This document shows positions 1 to 10,870 of a stretch of 64,000 bases of DNA, one piece after another (positions within the stretch are counted from its first letter, which is position 1; each line of letters begins with the position of its first letter). Source of the stretch: Sanderia malayensis (lineage: Eukaryota > Cnidaria > Scyphozoa > Semaeostomeae > Pelagiidae); assembly GCA_013076295.1 (NCBI GenBank), contig RQOL01000941.1, positions 8,322 through 72,321 on the forward strand, given 5' to 3'. The position numbers were made by a program, and so were the translations under genes. The notes under the pieces are model-generated. The model did no database searches, was not told the origin of the DNA, and saw only the letters and a list, made by a program, of their open reading frames with translations.

Positions 1-170
1 AAATACATATAAACATAAATACATAATATATACATAAATACATACCCTATATACTATGTATAAAAATACTATACATAATATACAGACATACCTACATACA
101 TAAATACATACATACATACATACATACATACATACATACATACATACATACATACATACATACATACCCT
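1..170. repeat. (ACAT)n microsatellite with degenerate AT-rich lead-in
   Basis: Tetranucleotide ACAT/ATAC repeats, purest at about 105-170. The preceding degenerate sequence (TATATACTAT, AATACTATACATAATATACA) recurs before the other ACAT tracts near 19,230, 39,850 and 56,020, so this is the same boundary zone of a Helitron-minisatellite block. The left end is cut by the window. Confidence 0.9.
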
Positions 171-556
171 ACATACATACCCTACATACATACCCTACAT
201 ACATACCCTACATACATACCCTACATACATACCCTACAATACATACCCTACATAACATAGCCTAAAATACATACCCTACACTACATACCCTACAATACAT
301 AACCTACATTACATACCCTACAATACATACCCTACAATACAATACCCTACAATACAATACCCTACAATACATACCCTACAATACATACCCTACCATACAT
401 AACCTACAATACATACCCTACAATACATACCCTACAATACAATGCCCGACAATACAATACCCTACAATACATACCCTACAATACATAACCTACAATAGAT
501 ACCCTACAATACATACCCTACCTTACAATACCCTACAATACAATACCCTACAATAC
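171..556. repeat. 14-bp minisatellite, unit ACCCTACAATACAT
   Basis: Direct tandem repeats of a 14-bp unit with single-base variants (ACATACAT, ACTACAT, ACAAT). It merges with the microsatellite on its left and abuts the Helitron body at 557. On the minus strand it is the interior of a non-autonomous Helitron whose body is 557-1803. Confidence 0.9.
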
Positions 557-1803
557 TATGACTCTTCTAAAACACTTGAAGGTGGGAGGTCGAATCTTCC
601 CCCCTGGCAGCGCCCACCCTGCCGCCCCCCTGAAAGCCGTTTCTGAAAGTTGATAACTTCAGTGTGAAGTTTGAAAAAAAATAGTTGCCTTCAAAAATTT
701 AATCAATCCTGGAAAATTGAAACTCAATGTCTAATAAAATATATATCAAACTGTAGGTAAGAAAACAGCGAATCCGATAAAAATGCTGACATTTGTTAGC
801 TGGGTTGTTTGTAATTTAAGCGAGCATTTGCTGCAGGCAAAGACAAAAACCGTGAAAAATTAAATTCCTCAGCCAACTTTAAAAACAGAAAAATTCCCCT
901 AACTTGGTCACAATTTGTCCATTCTAACTCAAATAACACCAACACGAAGCTAATAGCTTGGCGAACATTTATCGAATGTATTTTGGTAAAAAAAAAACAA
1001 TGTTTTGGCAGGTTGAAATTTAATTTTCGCGAATGCAAAACTCACGCGTGTTGCTGGAAAATTTCGTGTTTTCCACCAAAACCCAATCTCAGCTGAAACT
1101 GTCCAAAAACAGAGGAAAATCGACAAAACAAAGAAAGCATCCCCAGATAACGTTAGTTCCCGTGTAAATAAACAGTTATCGAAAGTTTAAATGAAGAAAA
1201 TCGACCCAGAACGACCCAAGAAAATCAAAATTATCTTCGTGTTTTGGTTAGGCCCTCGAGCCGAGAGAAAAACGTGAGGGGAAACAAAACAAAACTCGTG
1301 CTATCTGCACCCAAAAACAATCAAATAAAGGAAATACCTTGAAATAATTGTCCACACATTGTCTCCACAGGTCCTGACAACAATTGACACGTCTTTAAAA
1401 TTGATTTCCGGCACCTATTCACGCTTAAACCCGAGCAACTTGCTGCCCGTTCAACCAAAAAAACACGTGCTTCTCCCTGCTCGTTTTGCATCTCATTAAC
1501 TCCGTCCTCGGAACTTTCTAGAAAGTTGGAACACAAAATGGGCCATAACTCCCGAACCGCTTGGAGTAGAAATTAGCAAAATACTTTACTTTTATCAGCA
1601 CAATACAGCGATCATTTCTGTACCAAATTTCACCCTTATTCGCACCCCAAAAAAAAGCCTTTATGATATCAAGCCCCGTTCCTTTGATCCCATTGTTCGG
1701 TCGAAGGTTGCCATTGTTTAGTCGAACATCGATTGTTCAAGAGACAATGGAGCATTGTTTGGCGGGTTGGGGTCACGTGTGATCGTAGAATAGTATATAG
1801 AGA
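557..1803 (-). mobile_element. Non-autonomous Helitron body (5' part), first copy
   Basis: About 1.25 kb of non-coding sequence, homologous to 21,009-22,468 and 40,851-42,294. Read on the minus strand it starts at 1803 with TC followed by TCTATATACTATTCTACG, the same 5' start as the other copies, then a CACGTG palindrome (near 1773-1780) and a cluster of ACAAT/ATTGT motifs (1688-1762). It runs leftward into the 14-bp array. Short open frames inside are not conserved between copies and I call no gene. The 3' end is outside or eroded at the window edge. Confidence 0.75.
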
Positions 1804-1905
1804 CCAACCGAGGGCCCGGTCGCAACGCTCCCTCGCCGGAGCCCCCTAAGCAACAAAAGTTTAATGTGGTTGCCGAGCTTTGCGCGCTGCATTCGCTCCC
1901 GCTCA
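1804..1905 (-). mobile_element. Helitron 3' terminal hairpin region (R), degenerate
   Basis: On the minus strand it contains GCATGAGCGGGAGCGAATGC, an eroded GCGCGC hairpin, a GGGCTCCGG arm and ends in TTGG where intact copies have CTAG. It abuts the TC of the next element at 1803, so the junction is head-to-tail. The (ACAT)n follows directly on the other side. Confidence 0.65.
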
Positions 1906-1999
1906 TGCCCATACATACATACATACATACATACATACATACCTACCTACATACATACATACATACATACATACATACATACATACATACATACATAGA
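1906..1999. repeat. (ACAT)n microsatellite
   Basis: Nearly pure ACAT repeats lying between two copies of the hairpin region, with two CTAC interruptions near 1940. Confidence 0.95.
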
Positions 2000-2094
2000 T
2001 CGGTCACTTCGCTCCCTCCCCGGAGCCCGTCAAGTAAACAAAGCTTAATCTGGTTGGCGCGCCTCGCGCGCTGCATTCGCTGCCCCTCATGCCC
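2000..2094 (-). mobile_element. Helitron 3' terminal hairpin region (R), truncated
   Basis: Same family as the other R regions: on the minus strand GGGCATGAG, the hairpin GCGCGCGAGGCGCGC, GATTAAGC, then CTCCGGGGAGGGAGCGAAG. The last bases of the 3' end (CCCGGCTAG) are missing, replaced by microsatellite. Confidence 0.7.
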
Positions 2095-2629
2095 ATACAT
2101 ACATACATACCCTACAATACATACCCTACAATACATACCCTACAATACATACCCTACCATACATACCCTACCATACATACCCTACAATACATACCCTACA
2201 ATATATACCCTACAATACATACCCTACCATACATACCCTACAATACATACCCTACAATACATACCCTAGAATGCATACCCTACAATAAATACCTTACAAT
2301 ACATACCCTACAATAAATACCCTACAATAAATACCCTACAATACATACCCTACATAACATACCCTACGATACATACCCTACAATGCATACCCTACATTAA
2401 ATACCCTACATTACATACCCTACATTACATACCCTACAATACATACCCTACCTACATACCCTACAATACATACCCTACAATACATAACCTGCAATACATA
2501 CCCTACAATACATACCCTACAATACATACCCTACAATACATACCCTACAATACATACCCTACATAACATACCCCACAATACATACCCTACTATACATACC
2601 CTACAACACATACCCCACACTACATACTA
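2095..2629. repeat. 14-bp minisatellite array
   Basis: Tandem ACCCTACAATACAT units with point variants, beginning immediately after the R region and ending where a Helitron body starts (CTACGACGCAAC). Same order (R, array, body) as at 19,375-22,468 and 40,037-42,294. Confidence 0.92.
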
Positions 2630-3076
2630 CGACGCAACATTTCTAAAGAAAGTAAAGGTGGGAGGTCGGATCCTCCCCCTGGCAATCGACCTGGGAATCG
2701 ATCTTGATCAAAAATAGCCCTGAAATCAAACCCCTGAAAAAAATAGCATTTAAAACACGATTCACCAACTTTCAAATTAAATTAACGTGGTCAATTTTGT
2801 CCTACACACCCCAGGAAAATATCAACATGAAGCTAATAGCTTGGCGAACATTCATCGAAAGTATTTGGGGGAAAAAAACAAAGTTTTGGCAGGTTAAAAA
2901 TTAATTTTTGCAAATGCAAAACACACGCGTGTTGCAAAAATCCAAACTCGGCTAAAACTGTCCAAAAACAGAGGAAAGTCAACAAAACAAAAAAACAAAG
3001 CCATATAACTTTAGTTCTTGTGTAAATAAACAGTTATCGATAGTTTAAATGGAGAAAATCGGCCCAGAACGACCCG
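2630..3076 (-). mobile_element. Truncated non-autonomous Helitron body
   Basis: Homologous to 21,009-21,905, with an internal deletion of roughly 430 bp relative to that copy (jump near 2700). Homology stops at about 3076, inside the sequence GGCCCAGAACGACCC. Beyond this point the sequence is unlike the other copies. Confidence 0.7.
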
Positions 3077-4971
3077 GGTTCCATTCCAAGGTTGTTCTGG
3101 GTCCATGTTTTCTCCCATGATTTAATTTGAAATGATTCTGATCCTCATATTTCCATCCTTTTCCCCACGGAAGCCCCGAGGTCTGATTCCATCCCAAGGT
3201 TGTTCCAGGTCCATTTTTTCCACGATGCAAATGTTCGTGCACTTCTGAGCGTGCCAGAAATGTCTCGATTTAAACCAAACAGAGAGAAGCATTGCGATCG
3301 AATAGTATAGTATATCATAATTGGATCCATTCAATTCGAAATTTCGATTGGAGAATGTACAATATTAAAAATACAACTGAAATTCGTAAAAACATATTTA
3401 CGACTACAGGAATCCATGCAAGCAATACAAAAGGGCATTATGAAAATTTTAGAGGGGCACCAAAGTGAAATGCTTCTGAACACGCATTCGAAAATTCGTG
3501 ATATAAAAGGGTTTTAAATACAGCAGATCATGAAAGTTCTCAATCAATTCACTCACATGTGACACGCCAAATCAACGACTTTCGTGTTTTGAATTGCAGG
3601 TCAGTGAATCCATGTGAAGTGGGATTTGCCATGCTTCTCCGCACGCCCTGCTTCAATGCAATATGAGAATAGCTGTTTTCGAGTCTGGCGAGTTAGAATT
3701 TAACATCCAAATCTGCAAAAATCGAATTAGAATTTTAGTATTGATCAATCAGAGCTGTTTCAAACAAATCAGAGTCAATTTATAGAGAATATGATTGAGA
3801 TTTCGAAAATATATTGCACGGCTGGAGAAATTTGAAAAGCGAGTTGTTGATCACGGAATCTGAGCTGAATAAAACAATACAGCTGAGGGGAAAATATAGA
3901 AAAAACTTAGCCACTTAGGCGTGGAGTTCCTTGGGAAACAGTTCTGAATGGCAAGTTTTAAGTGAAATTCCAGTTGATTGCAAGGAAGGGCAGAATACCT
4001 TTTAGACAACTGCATGTGCTTTGAATTGCTTCGTTTCAGTGAAATTACGAAGTTGCCGTTTCTGAAATTCATTATTTAGATCGTTGCATCCAGACCTGTA
4101 ATTATAAAAGAAATTGACAATTCACGGTTTTAGCATTCGATTTAGCATTGAAAAGATTTGTAAAGCAAAAAATTATTCAGAATTTTAGATCGCCTAAAAC
4201 GTTCTGTAAACAAGGGATCAGAATAAATCGAAAACAAAATAAAAATAATACAGGAGTTTAGTAGAGGCAAATAAAAACAACTTAGGCACTTACCAGTTAA
4301 ATCCTCAGAAGCTATTAGTTTGGAAGCTCGAGTAAAACGACAGCAAAAATAAAACGCAGCCTCAAAACGAAGTAATTTCATTCAGGTTTGTCCCGTCCCA
4401 AATTCGAAAATGGACATCCACTGCAGGCTCGCTCAAGGAAGGAAGCAACTTCCTCGTCAACCAAAGGTCAGAGTAACAAAAGTTGCTGTCGGATTAGTGT
4501 CAAACGCAACAGGGATTCATTGTTTCGAAAACGGTAAACAACGCACGATCGATCTTTCCAGAAGCAGGACATCATCCAGACGCAATAATTGTCAGGGGGT
4601 CGCACGGCACAACACGCTTTGTTGGACTCAATTCTTTAGTACGCATCGAAGCTCGAGACATCTCCCCCTGGCACGCAAAACAAAAGCCTCGGCACTGCAG
4701 AATCTGACAGAGTGCACAAAGCAAACTTCAAACGAAAACAAAGGGCGGAAGAATTTTCGAGGGAGAAAACTGAAAATATCTGGAAAACGAAAACGAATTT
4801 CGAAAAACAAAATACATATTAGTAATATGCACGTTACTGGGACCACATCTGAGTGGTTTTCGAGAAGAACAGTTCGGGGAAATTTTAGGAGTAGTGAAGA
4901 CAAAGTCGGTCGGTTGGTGGCCTTTGACGGGGCGCTTCCGTACCGCTACCGTTTTAGTATTATAGTAGAGA
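3077..4971. other. Unassigned sequence, possibly interior of a non-autonomous element
   Basis: No counterpart elsewhere in the window. It contains a direct repeat of about 40 bp (3079-3120 and 3184-3225, sharing AAGGTTGTTC and GGTCCAT). At 4295-4381 there is a possible minus-strand first exon with a donor (GTAAGTGCC), but after the next plausible acceptor the frame stops within a few codons. The right end on the minus strand begins TCTCTACTATAATAC, resembling the 5' start of this Helitron family. Confidence 0.4.
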
Positions 4972-5168
4972 TAGCCGGGGGCACGGTCGCTACGCTCCCT
5001 CCCCGGAGCCCCCCAAGCAACAAAAGTTTAATGTGGTTGGCGCGCTTCGCGCGCTGCATTCGCTCCCACTCATGCCTCTTCCGACCCCACGTACAGTGGT
5101 TTGGCTCGCCCTCGCTCCCCTGTCTACCTATTGTCACGATTGTAGTGTTTAACATGCATGGAAATTAG
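4410..5168 (+). CDS. Long open frame, doubtful hypothetical protein
   Basis: A 252-codon ATG-initiated frame, Lys/Arg/Ser rich (residues about 105-140 very basic). I recognise no domain. Its last 60 or so codons run across the Helitron junction at 4971 into the hairpin region, where the sequence is clearly transposon end. That argues against a real gene, although an open frame this long is uncommon by chance here. No splice structure or second copy supports it. Confidence 0.12.
   Translation: MDIHCRLAQGRKQLPRQPKVRVTKVAVGLVSNATGIHCFENGKQRTIDLSRSRTSSRRNNCQGVARHNTLCWTQFFSTHRSSRHLPLARKTKASALQNLTECTKQTSNENKGRKNFRGRKLKISGKRKRISKNKIHISNMHVTGTTSEWFSRRTVRGNFRSSEDKVGRLVAFDGALPYRYRFSIIVEIAGGTVATLPPRSPPSNKSLMWLARFARCIRSHSCLFRPHVQWFGSPSLPCLPIVTIVVFNMHGN
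4972..5130 (-). mobile_element. Helitron 3' terminal hairpin region (R) of copy A
   Basis: Contains a perfect hairpin GCGCGC-TTC-GCGCGC at 5040-5054 and, on the minus strand, CTCCGGGG...CCCCCGG immediately before the terminus. The terminus reads CTAT instead of CTAG. The neighbouring minus-strand sequence starts TCTCTAC. Confidence 0.7.
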
Positions 5169-6990
5169 TTTTAGCGATCAGCCTCGTTTTCATCATCTAA
5201 GCCTCGTACTGATGGTACAGTAGATAAGATGCAAGATCAAAGTTTGTTTTGCCGTAGGGACAACAACAATTAGTGTGCTATTAGTTGAGTGCATGCATTG
5301 ACACTTGGCTGTGGTACTTTGTCAAGCTTATACAAACAGTAAAGGACCATCTATGATGAGCATCCAGAATTTAAATTAATGTTGACTTACAGAGGTATGG
5401 TTTTGTTTCGATGATAAGATGATACTGATGCATTGAATTTTGATAAAGCAATAGGTATGAAGTCTCCAATACTTGCATTTGTATAATGATGTACATCAGT
5501 AGATCTACAAAGTGAAAGAGACAAATTATATTCTATTTAGTATGTTGGTATAATACTATCAAGGTTAATAAGGAATTAGATTTGGATAAAATAGCCCTTG
5601 TGAGCTGAGTATGTTGTTATTGAAAAATTGCTCTTTCATAATTAGTGACTTTGTTTAACTGGAATAACAATTGGGACTTTCTTCACTGTATTGTAACATA
5701 GAATTAAGAATATATTAAAAGCCCTCCTAGCAAAAAGTAAGTTTGACTGAAGTAACAATAGTTTCCTTTCCTTCACATGATTAAAAGGGTCCATTTAACG
5801 TGGATGAATACATGAGACACCGTGGATGATGAATGCAAAAATACTTCATAATCATCATCAATGGGATGGGAATTGCATGGTGAAAGGAGTTTCATAGGAG
5901 TATTGGGCTTGGCTGGTGGTAAGGCAAAGAAGGCAGCCACAAAGTGAAAAGAAGCGACTGGAACATGTGGCTACACGATTGCAACATGTGGAAACACTCT
6001 TTGTGAAAACATTAATTAAATATAAAAAGCTATGAAACATAAGCGGAGTTGTGAAATTTGGCATCAAGAAACCTAATGGTGAGAATGAGTGAAACACAAT
6101 TGGCCTAAGAAACTTGTAGTTTAAATGTCAACTTGAATGGGGTGAAAGTAAAAGTAAAGTCTACTTACCCCTCAGCTATGGCAAAATGAATGTTTCTCTC
6201 AGGTTTATTTTGTCTTATTTCAGCATCAAGTTCCGTTGCGATCCAAGATTTCGGAATTATGTTATGCTTATGCTGTTCTAATATGAAATATTAGGACAGC
6301 ATGAGTACGAAGATGAAAAATTGCCAGGTTGAGGAAACATAGCATAAATCGAAATCATACAACGAATTCTACTGTTATGCAGCCTCGTTTGGACGTAATT
6401 ATCTGATTGAGCTGGATCGGCTACCAATCAGGGCAACCTCAACTGAACAAAGAACATGCTGTTAGTGCGTCCTTCGTTTCTTTCATCTTTGTTCTTCCTG
6501 AGTGGGCCAATGGCGATGGTAAGTAGGTTTTGCAAAGTGTATTATATCATTGCGCTCTTTCAAGATACATCTTGAAAATAAATGTGTAGCGTTTCTGTGA
6601 AGGCTTTGATTCATTTTTCCAGCGTATATGACTTTAGGAAATATAGTATTTGACAAAATCCCTTGAGAATAGGCCACATGTAAGAAAAACGGATGCTAGA
6701 GATATGACACATTGTCTGTATTTGAAGATGATATAAGATTCTGTTCTTTTTACATTTTATTACATGTACTATTCGTGCATTTTAGGTGGTGCATAACTTG
6801 TGTAGCGCAATGTTAATGAAGGCAATTTTTGAGTGTTGTTCAGGTAAGTATTCAATTATAGGAAATCATTACGCTTCCGAGAGGCCATCTAGTTCATTTA
6901 TAAAGACGGGTTTTTAAAATACATTTCTTGCACATTTTTAGGGTTTGTGTCACAGCATATGAAAGAAGAGTTTAAAGGTACTGTTGGTGG
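5131..6990. other. Spacer of copy A, no gene recognised
   Basis: Starts with TTAGCGATCAGCCTCGTTTT, shared by all three units. GCCTCG occurs at 5181, 5201 and 6382. The part near 5860-6240 is a diverged homologue of 9280-9790 (shared AAGAAGGCAGCCACAAAGT, TGGCCTAAG, TCTCATTTCAG-like tracts), so it is a repeated spacer. A 64-codon minus frame at 6483-6677 is kept in copy C, but the two copies are too similar for that to mean anything. Confidence 0.5.
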
Positions 6991-7193
6991 CAAATATTTG
7001 TTGGCCAAATGCATGGCTTTTCAAAGGTAATAAGATTTTGTCTTGTTATAATTTTCCACAATATTATTATTATTCACTGTTATCAGGATAATGGACAATT
7101 TTAAAATGAAATAAAACAAACAAATAACATGGAGAGAAAACCAACAAAAGACAAACATTAACACCAGCAAAAGACAAACATTAACACTTACAA

Positions 7194-7846
7194 TTATTTT
7201 TTGTCTCTGCCCCTTATCAAAGACAAAATTTCTTTTGTGGGCACATCTGCCCACATGCACCTCGTGTGCGCTTCTAATTTATTTTCTTTATTTTTTTTTT
7301 GTGGTTTTTTATATTGTTTGAATCTTTTTTTTGCTATAATTTTTATTTTTATTTCTTCAGATTTCCTGTAGAGAAAAAGACATTGTTACAGAAGGAGTTG
7401 AAAGTAAGCAATATGTTATACACACAGATGAGATGGAAATATTGCATTGCAACTTACGCTATTTCATCCTTTGTTAAATGCCCATCCTGGGTGCTGACAA
7501 AATGAAATTTGGTGCCTCTTTTAATGGCACTGAACTTGAAGGCACATTGCCTTTTTAGTGACCCAATGTCAGTAAAATTGATTAGCTAGGATTAATATGA
7601 GAACAATATATTAGAAACAGTGACTTGCATAGGATAAAATTGTTTTTCCTTGTAAAGCAGTTTTGTAATCTATGCATAACATTTATTTACATTTATCAAT
7701 ATATGGATGAAAATATTTGTCAATGCTACCTTAGTTTCCTCACCACAGTAAACCACTGTGGATTCTTTTGCTACTCCAGGCTCAACTGCTGCAGGCTCAA
7801 CTGCTGCAGGCTCATCATTGATGGCAAGTTCATTTTCACTATCCAT
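7194..7846 (-). CDS. Small Helitron-borne accessory protein, three coding exons (copy A)
   Basis: Exons read 7846-7730, 7585-7458 and 7365-7194, with donors GTAGCA and GTAAGT and acceptors TAG and CAG, and no frame break. The product is 138 residues: an acidic N-terminus with a repeated EPAAV segment (1-39), a central block (40-82) with LK..C, TKFHFVS and Q, and a Lys-rich tail (83-138) with CMWADVPTKE ending in KK. It aligns with the protein at 34,866-35,503 over exons 2 and 3, with the same intron phases and an exon 3 of exactly 172 nt in both. I do not recognise the family. Acidic-then-basic composition suggests a nuclear or nucleic-acid-binding protein, which is inference. It lies downstream of RepHel on the same strand, with its own upstream GC-rich region near 8350. 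Confidence 0.62.
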
Positions 7847-8272
7847 GTTTACAGTATATATAAATATATTGTCATTCAGTGAGAGGTGAGTTAATAGGCT
7901 ATCAGTTGTTTGATTTTGCCTCGACAGTTCTGTTGATGTAACAATAATATATACTTTTAATGTATTAATATGACACAGTTTTATTTTCTGCAGATAATGA
8001 ATAATAATTATATTTCTTACAATGAAGAGGAAAGACTAAAGGCAGGCAGATAATGCAGAACTGAATACATGAACTTACGGCAGCAGTATTTGCGAAAATT
8101 ATCTATTTCAAGTGAACCTGTTAAGGATAAAATTGTTATCGTGATAATATCCACTGCAATGGCAATTGTGACATAAAATATAGCACTTCGAGCTTTTTTA
8201 AAGCTGTTTAGTTATAAATAGCCTGTATTTTCATGTGAAAGTGAAAGCAACATTAAAAATACACGTACTTAC

Positions 8273-8364
8273 GTAAATTGCTGCTTTTCTCGTTGTAAGT
8301 TGAAAAAAAATTTTACGCACGCTAAGTCCTCTATGACACAAGACAAATTTTAAATTTCGCGCCG
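8273..8364 (-). promoter_or_regulatory. Probable 5' region of the small accessory gene (copy A)
   Basis: An E2F-like motif (TTTCGCGCC on the plus strand, 8355-8363) is followed on the minus strand by a short presumed non-coding exon ending at a perfect donor, GTAAGT, at 8272-8267. The same arrangement occurs at 36,059-36,158, 38,488-38,590 and 45,601-45,614, and a related one lies upstream of RepHel. Start site and function are inferred. Confidence 0.4.
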
Positions 8365-10067
8365 CTATTGTTGTTGCTAGGACGCCGAAATTGCCGTGAA
8401 TATCTGATGATAATAGTATTAGCTCCAGGACATTACGTGGTGTTGCATTGATCGTGTTGTGATTGTAGTTTTCAAGAGCAACAAAACTTGGAATTTTGCG
8501 ATAACTATTAGAATTACAAATTACAATTGCGATGAGAATACACGCTTCTTTTTATAAGGAACCTAGCTGCTGAGGGCCTAATTCTTTAAGTTGGTTATTT
8601 TGAGATCTCTTTGACCACTTTGTAGTTCTAAAAGTTGTTTAATTTTAAGTTGGCATTTGGTGGACATAATTAGTACAGATGCAAGAAAAACATTCAAATT
8701 CATGGTTTTGCTATGTGAAGAGATAAGAGGTCAACAGATGAAAAAGCTTCATAAAATATAAATGGAAGCAAGTGTCAGTGATATATACAATGAGACGGTT
8801 GCCAATTAAAAAAACAGAAATACTTTGTCAGGCACTTTCCCACAGTGAATGAATGAGGAGATACCATACACTATGAGGTTCTGGTTGAGAAGATATCTAC
8901 AACGGGAAACTATCATAATTTATCATGCAAGACTTTAAATATTCAAGTAAGATAACAAAGAGATATTTATGCACATATAGATTATTAAAATGCATTAATA
9001 ATGTTTGCTTGTCTGGTAAGAGCCATCTCAGCTTGTATTGTGCAGTGTAATGGAGGATTCTATCAGTGATTGATACAATGTATGCTTGCCAATAAATTTG
9101 AAAATCTTGTGGTGTAATGGTTGTGAAATCATTGCCATCTGTGCCTGGCACTGATTGCAATATCGTTGCCATCATTGCAATCTGAACCATAGATTGAAAT
9201 TTCCATTGCCTTTAACTAAATGAATCTGCACAAAAAATTGAAAATTAATGAGTGTGGTAGACAACAGAGATATGCAATGCATGTGCAATGAGGAAGGTGG
9301 TAAGCAAATAAAGTGTGGATTTTTCCCAGGGTTTGAACTTGACTTTCACTGGTTTTCTTCGTGTACATCACAACAATTAAACATCTTCAATAAACACAAA
9401 GTTGAAAGCAGGTTCATGTGGGGATATCAATGAGGTTTCCTTGTAAAACAAAGAAGGCAGCCACAAAGTCAATAAATTGATTAGGAACTATATTCACGGA
9501 AATAAAAGCACCAGGAAGATGTTGGTAGAGCAATGCACATTTCTTCTGAAAACAAAGTACTGAAAAAACATTGGAAAATTTCCAGAATTCTGGCCTAACA
9601 AACTATATGTAAACCGTGAGTAAAGTAGAAATGGCCTAAGCAAAGCAATTTCCATACAACATATCAAATTGAAAGGGATGGAAATGAAAATATACATTGT
9701 TGACCTCTGATTCATAGCAGCCTAGTTTTCTCCTTTAAGTCAATAAGGGTATACATGAGCTTTATTTTCTCTCATTTCAGTATCAAATTGGCTTATAAAT
9801 CTAAATATCCATTGTTTGATTGTGCAAAATGAAAATGAACCTTATTTACCTTTGGTGAACAGCAAGGTATTTGTTTTCTTTAAGCCAGGAAGGCTTTATG
9901 AGGTATAATTTCATTGAGTTCAGCAACAAAATCCAGCTGGATGACATTTGTTGGCAGACAAAAACTTAGACCCGACAGGCAACAATAGTGCGATGATGAG
10001 ACATAACATAGATAAAAATCATACATAGACAGTCCAAAGGCGTTTGGAATGAGAGACAGAAGTCTCG
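8365..10067. other. Spacer between accessory gene and RepHel, copy A
   Basis: Repeat-like spacer whose 9280-9790 part matches 5860-6240. It ends at GCCTCGTTTCAATG (10,068), where similarity with copy B (24,223) begins. It includes a minus-strand open frame at 8897-9190. Confidence 0.45.
8897..9190 (-). CDS. Possible captured exon or short ORF
   Basis: 97 open codons with ordinary amino-acid composition (TITPQDFQIYWQAY, then LRWLLPDKQ). In frame there is a possible acceptor (GGTTCAG) near 9183. Copy C keeps most of the frame (46,146-46,409) with two residue changes. No family recognised and no clear donor, so it could be a gene fragment or chance. Confidence 0.25.
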   Translation of the reverse strand: MVQIAMMATILQSVPGTDGNDFTTITPQDFQIYWQAYIVSITDRILHYTAQYKLRWLLPDKQTLLMHFNNLYVHKYLFVILLEYLKSCMINYDSFPL

Positions 10068-10624
10068 CCTCGTTTCAATGATCTTAGCAGAAATGCATCT
10101 AATTAAAAACGAAGTCAATAAAATTTGTTATGATATTATTGAATGGAGATTTATATGGGACAAATACACAAATATATGAATATTGAAACTCTAACGATCT
10201 ATCTCCTGATTATCTACTATTGAAAACATAAATGGCTATTCTAAAAACGTTATCGTTAATGCGGAAGATCTGAAAGATATACAATACTGTACAAAGACAT
10301 GTTTTGAAAGGACGTGGATAGATATTTGTATTGTATGCGAAGTACAAATGCGAAGGGTTCAGTCATGATAAACTCTACTATTCAAATTGGTGAATTGTCA
10401 ATATCAATAAAAATTGATGCATACAATCTGTAGTTCATGTTGCAAAATTGATTGGTTAAGCGACGTGTTTAGCCAAAGTGACAGTCCCTCAATTGCATTA
10501 TTCAATAGCACATCACTCTCTGCAAGGATACATCTGTGCCATGGCGTGAATGTATTCTTCCAATAACGGAGGTCGTTTGCTTTGAGGATTAGGTTTGTAC
10601 ATAGCAAAAAAAAATAAGATTGCC

Positions 10625-10679
10625 GGTTACATTAGATAAAAGCTCGAACACCAGCGTCAAGGAGTAACCTTTGTTCGAG
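10625..10679. promoter_or_regulatory. Interlocked inverted repeats 3' of RepHel (copy A)
   Basis: GGTTAC (10,625-10,630) pairs with GTAACC (10,664-10,669). CTCGAACA (10,643-10,650) pairs with TGTTCGAG (10,672-10,679). The order a-b-a'-b' cannot fold as nested hairpins. It is present at the same place in copies B and C. Confidence 0.6.
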
Positions 10680-10680
10680 T

Positions 10681-10870
10681 TTTCCTTGTTGGTGAAAACT
10701 GCAATTGAAATTTGGAATTAAATAACAGTAAACATTAAAGGGGCCTCTATAGCTTGTACACTAAGTTTTAAGGTATTAAAAGGAGAAGGGGGATGTTGTT
10801 GATAATGCGGTGTTTTCCAAAAAGCAACTATCCTTAAGAGACAATTTGCAGTTTTTACAGAGTAAGGAAA
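10681..10870. repeat. Imperfect inverted repeat, 27-29 bp arms, 3' of RepHel (copy A)
   Basis: Arms at 10,681-10,707 and 10,842-10,870 are near reverse complements (TTTCCTTG...TGCAATTG against CAATTTGCAG...AAGGAAA). It follows the interlocked repeats directly and lies 335-525 nt downstream of the RepHel stop on the minus strand. Copies B and C carry the same structure. Confidence 0.6.

Noticed and set aside
1718..2136. Minus-strand MYVCMYVC-type frames
   Set aside because: Translations of the ACAT microsatellite.
7741..7815. Short tandem repeat CTCAACTGCTGCAGG taken as regulatory repeat
   Set aside because: It is the coding repeat for EPAAV in exon 1 of the accessory gene on the other strand.
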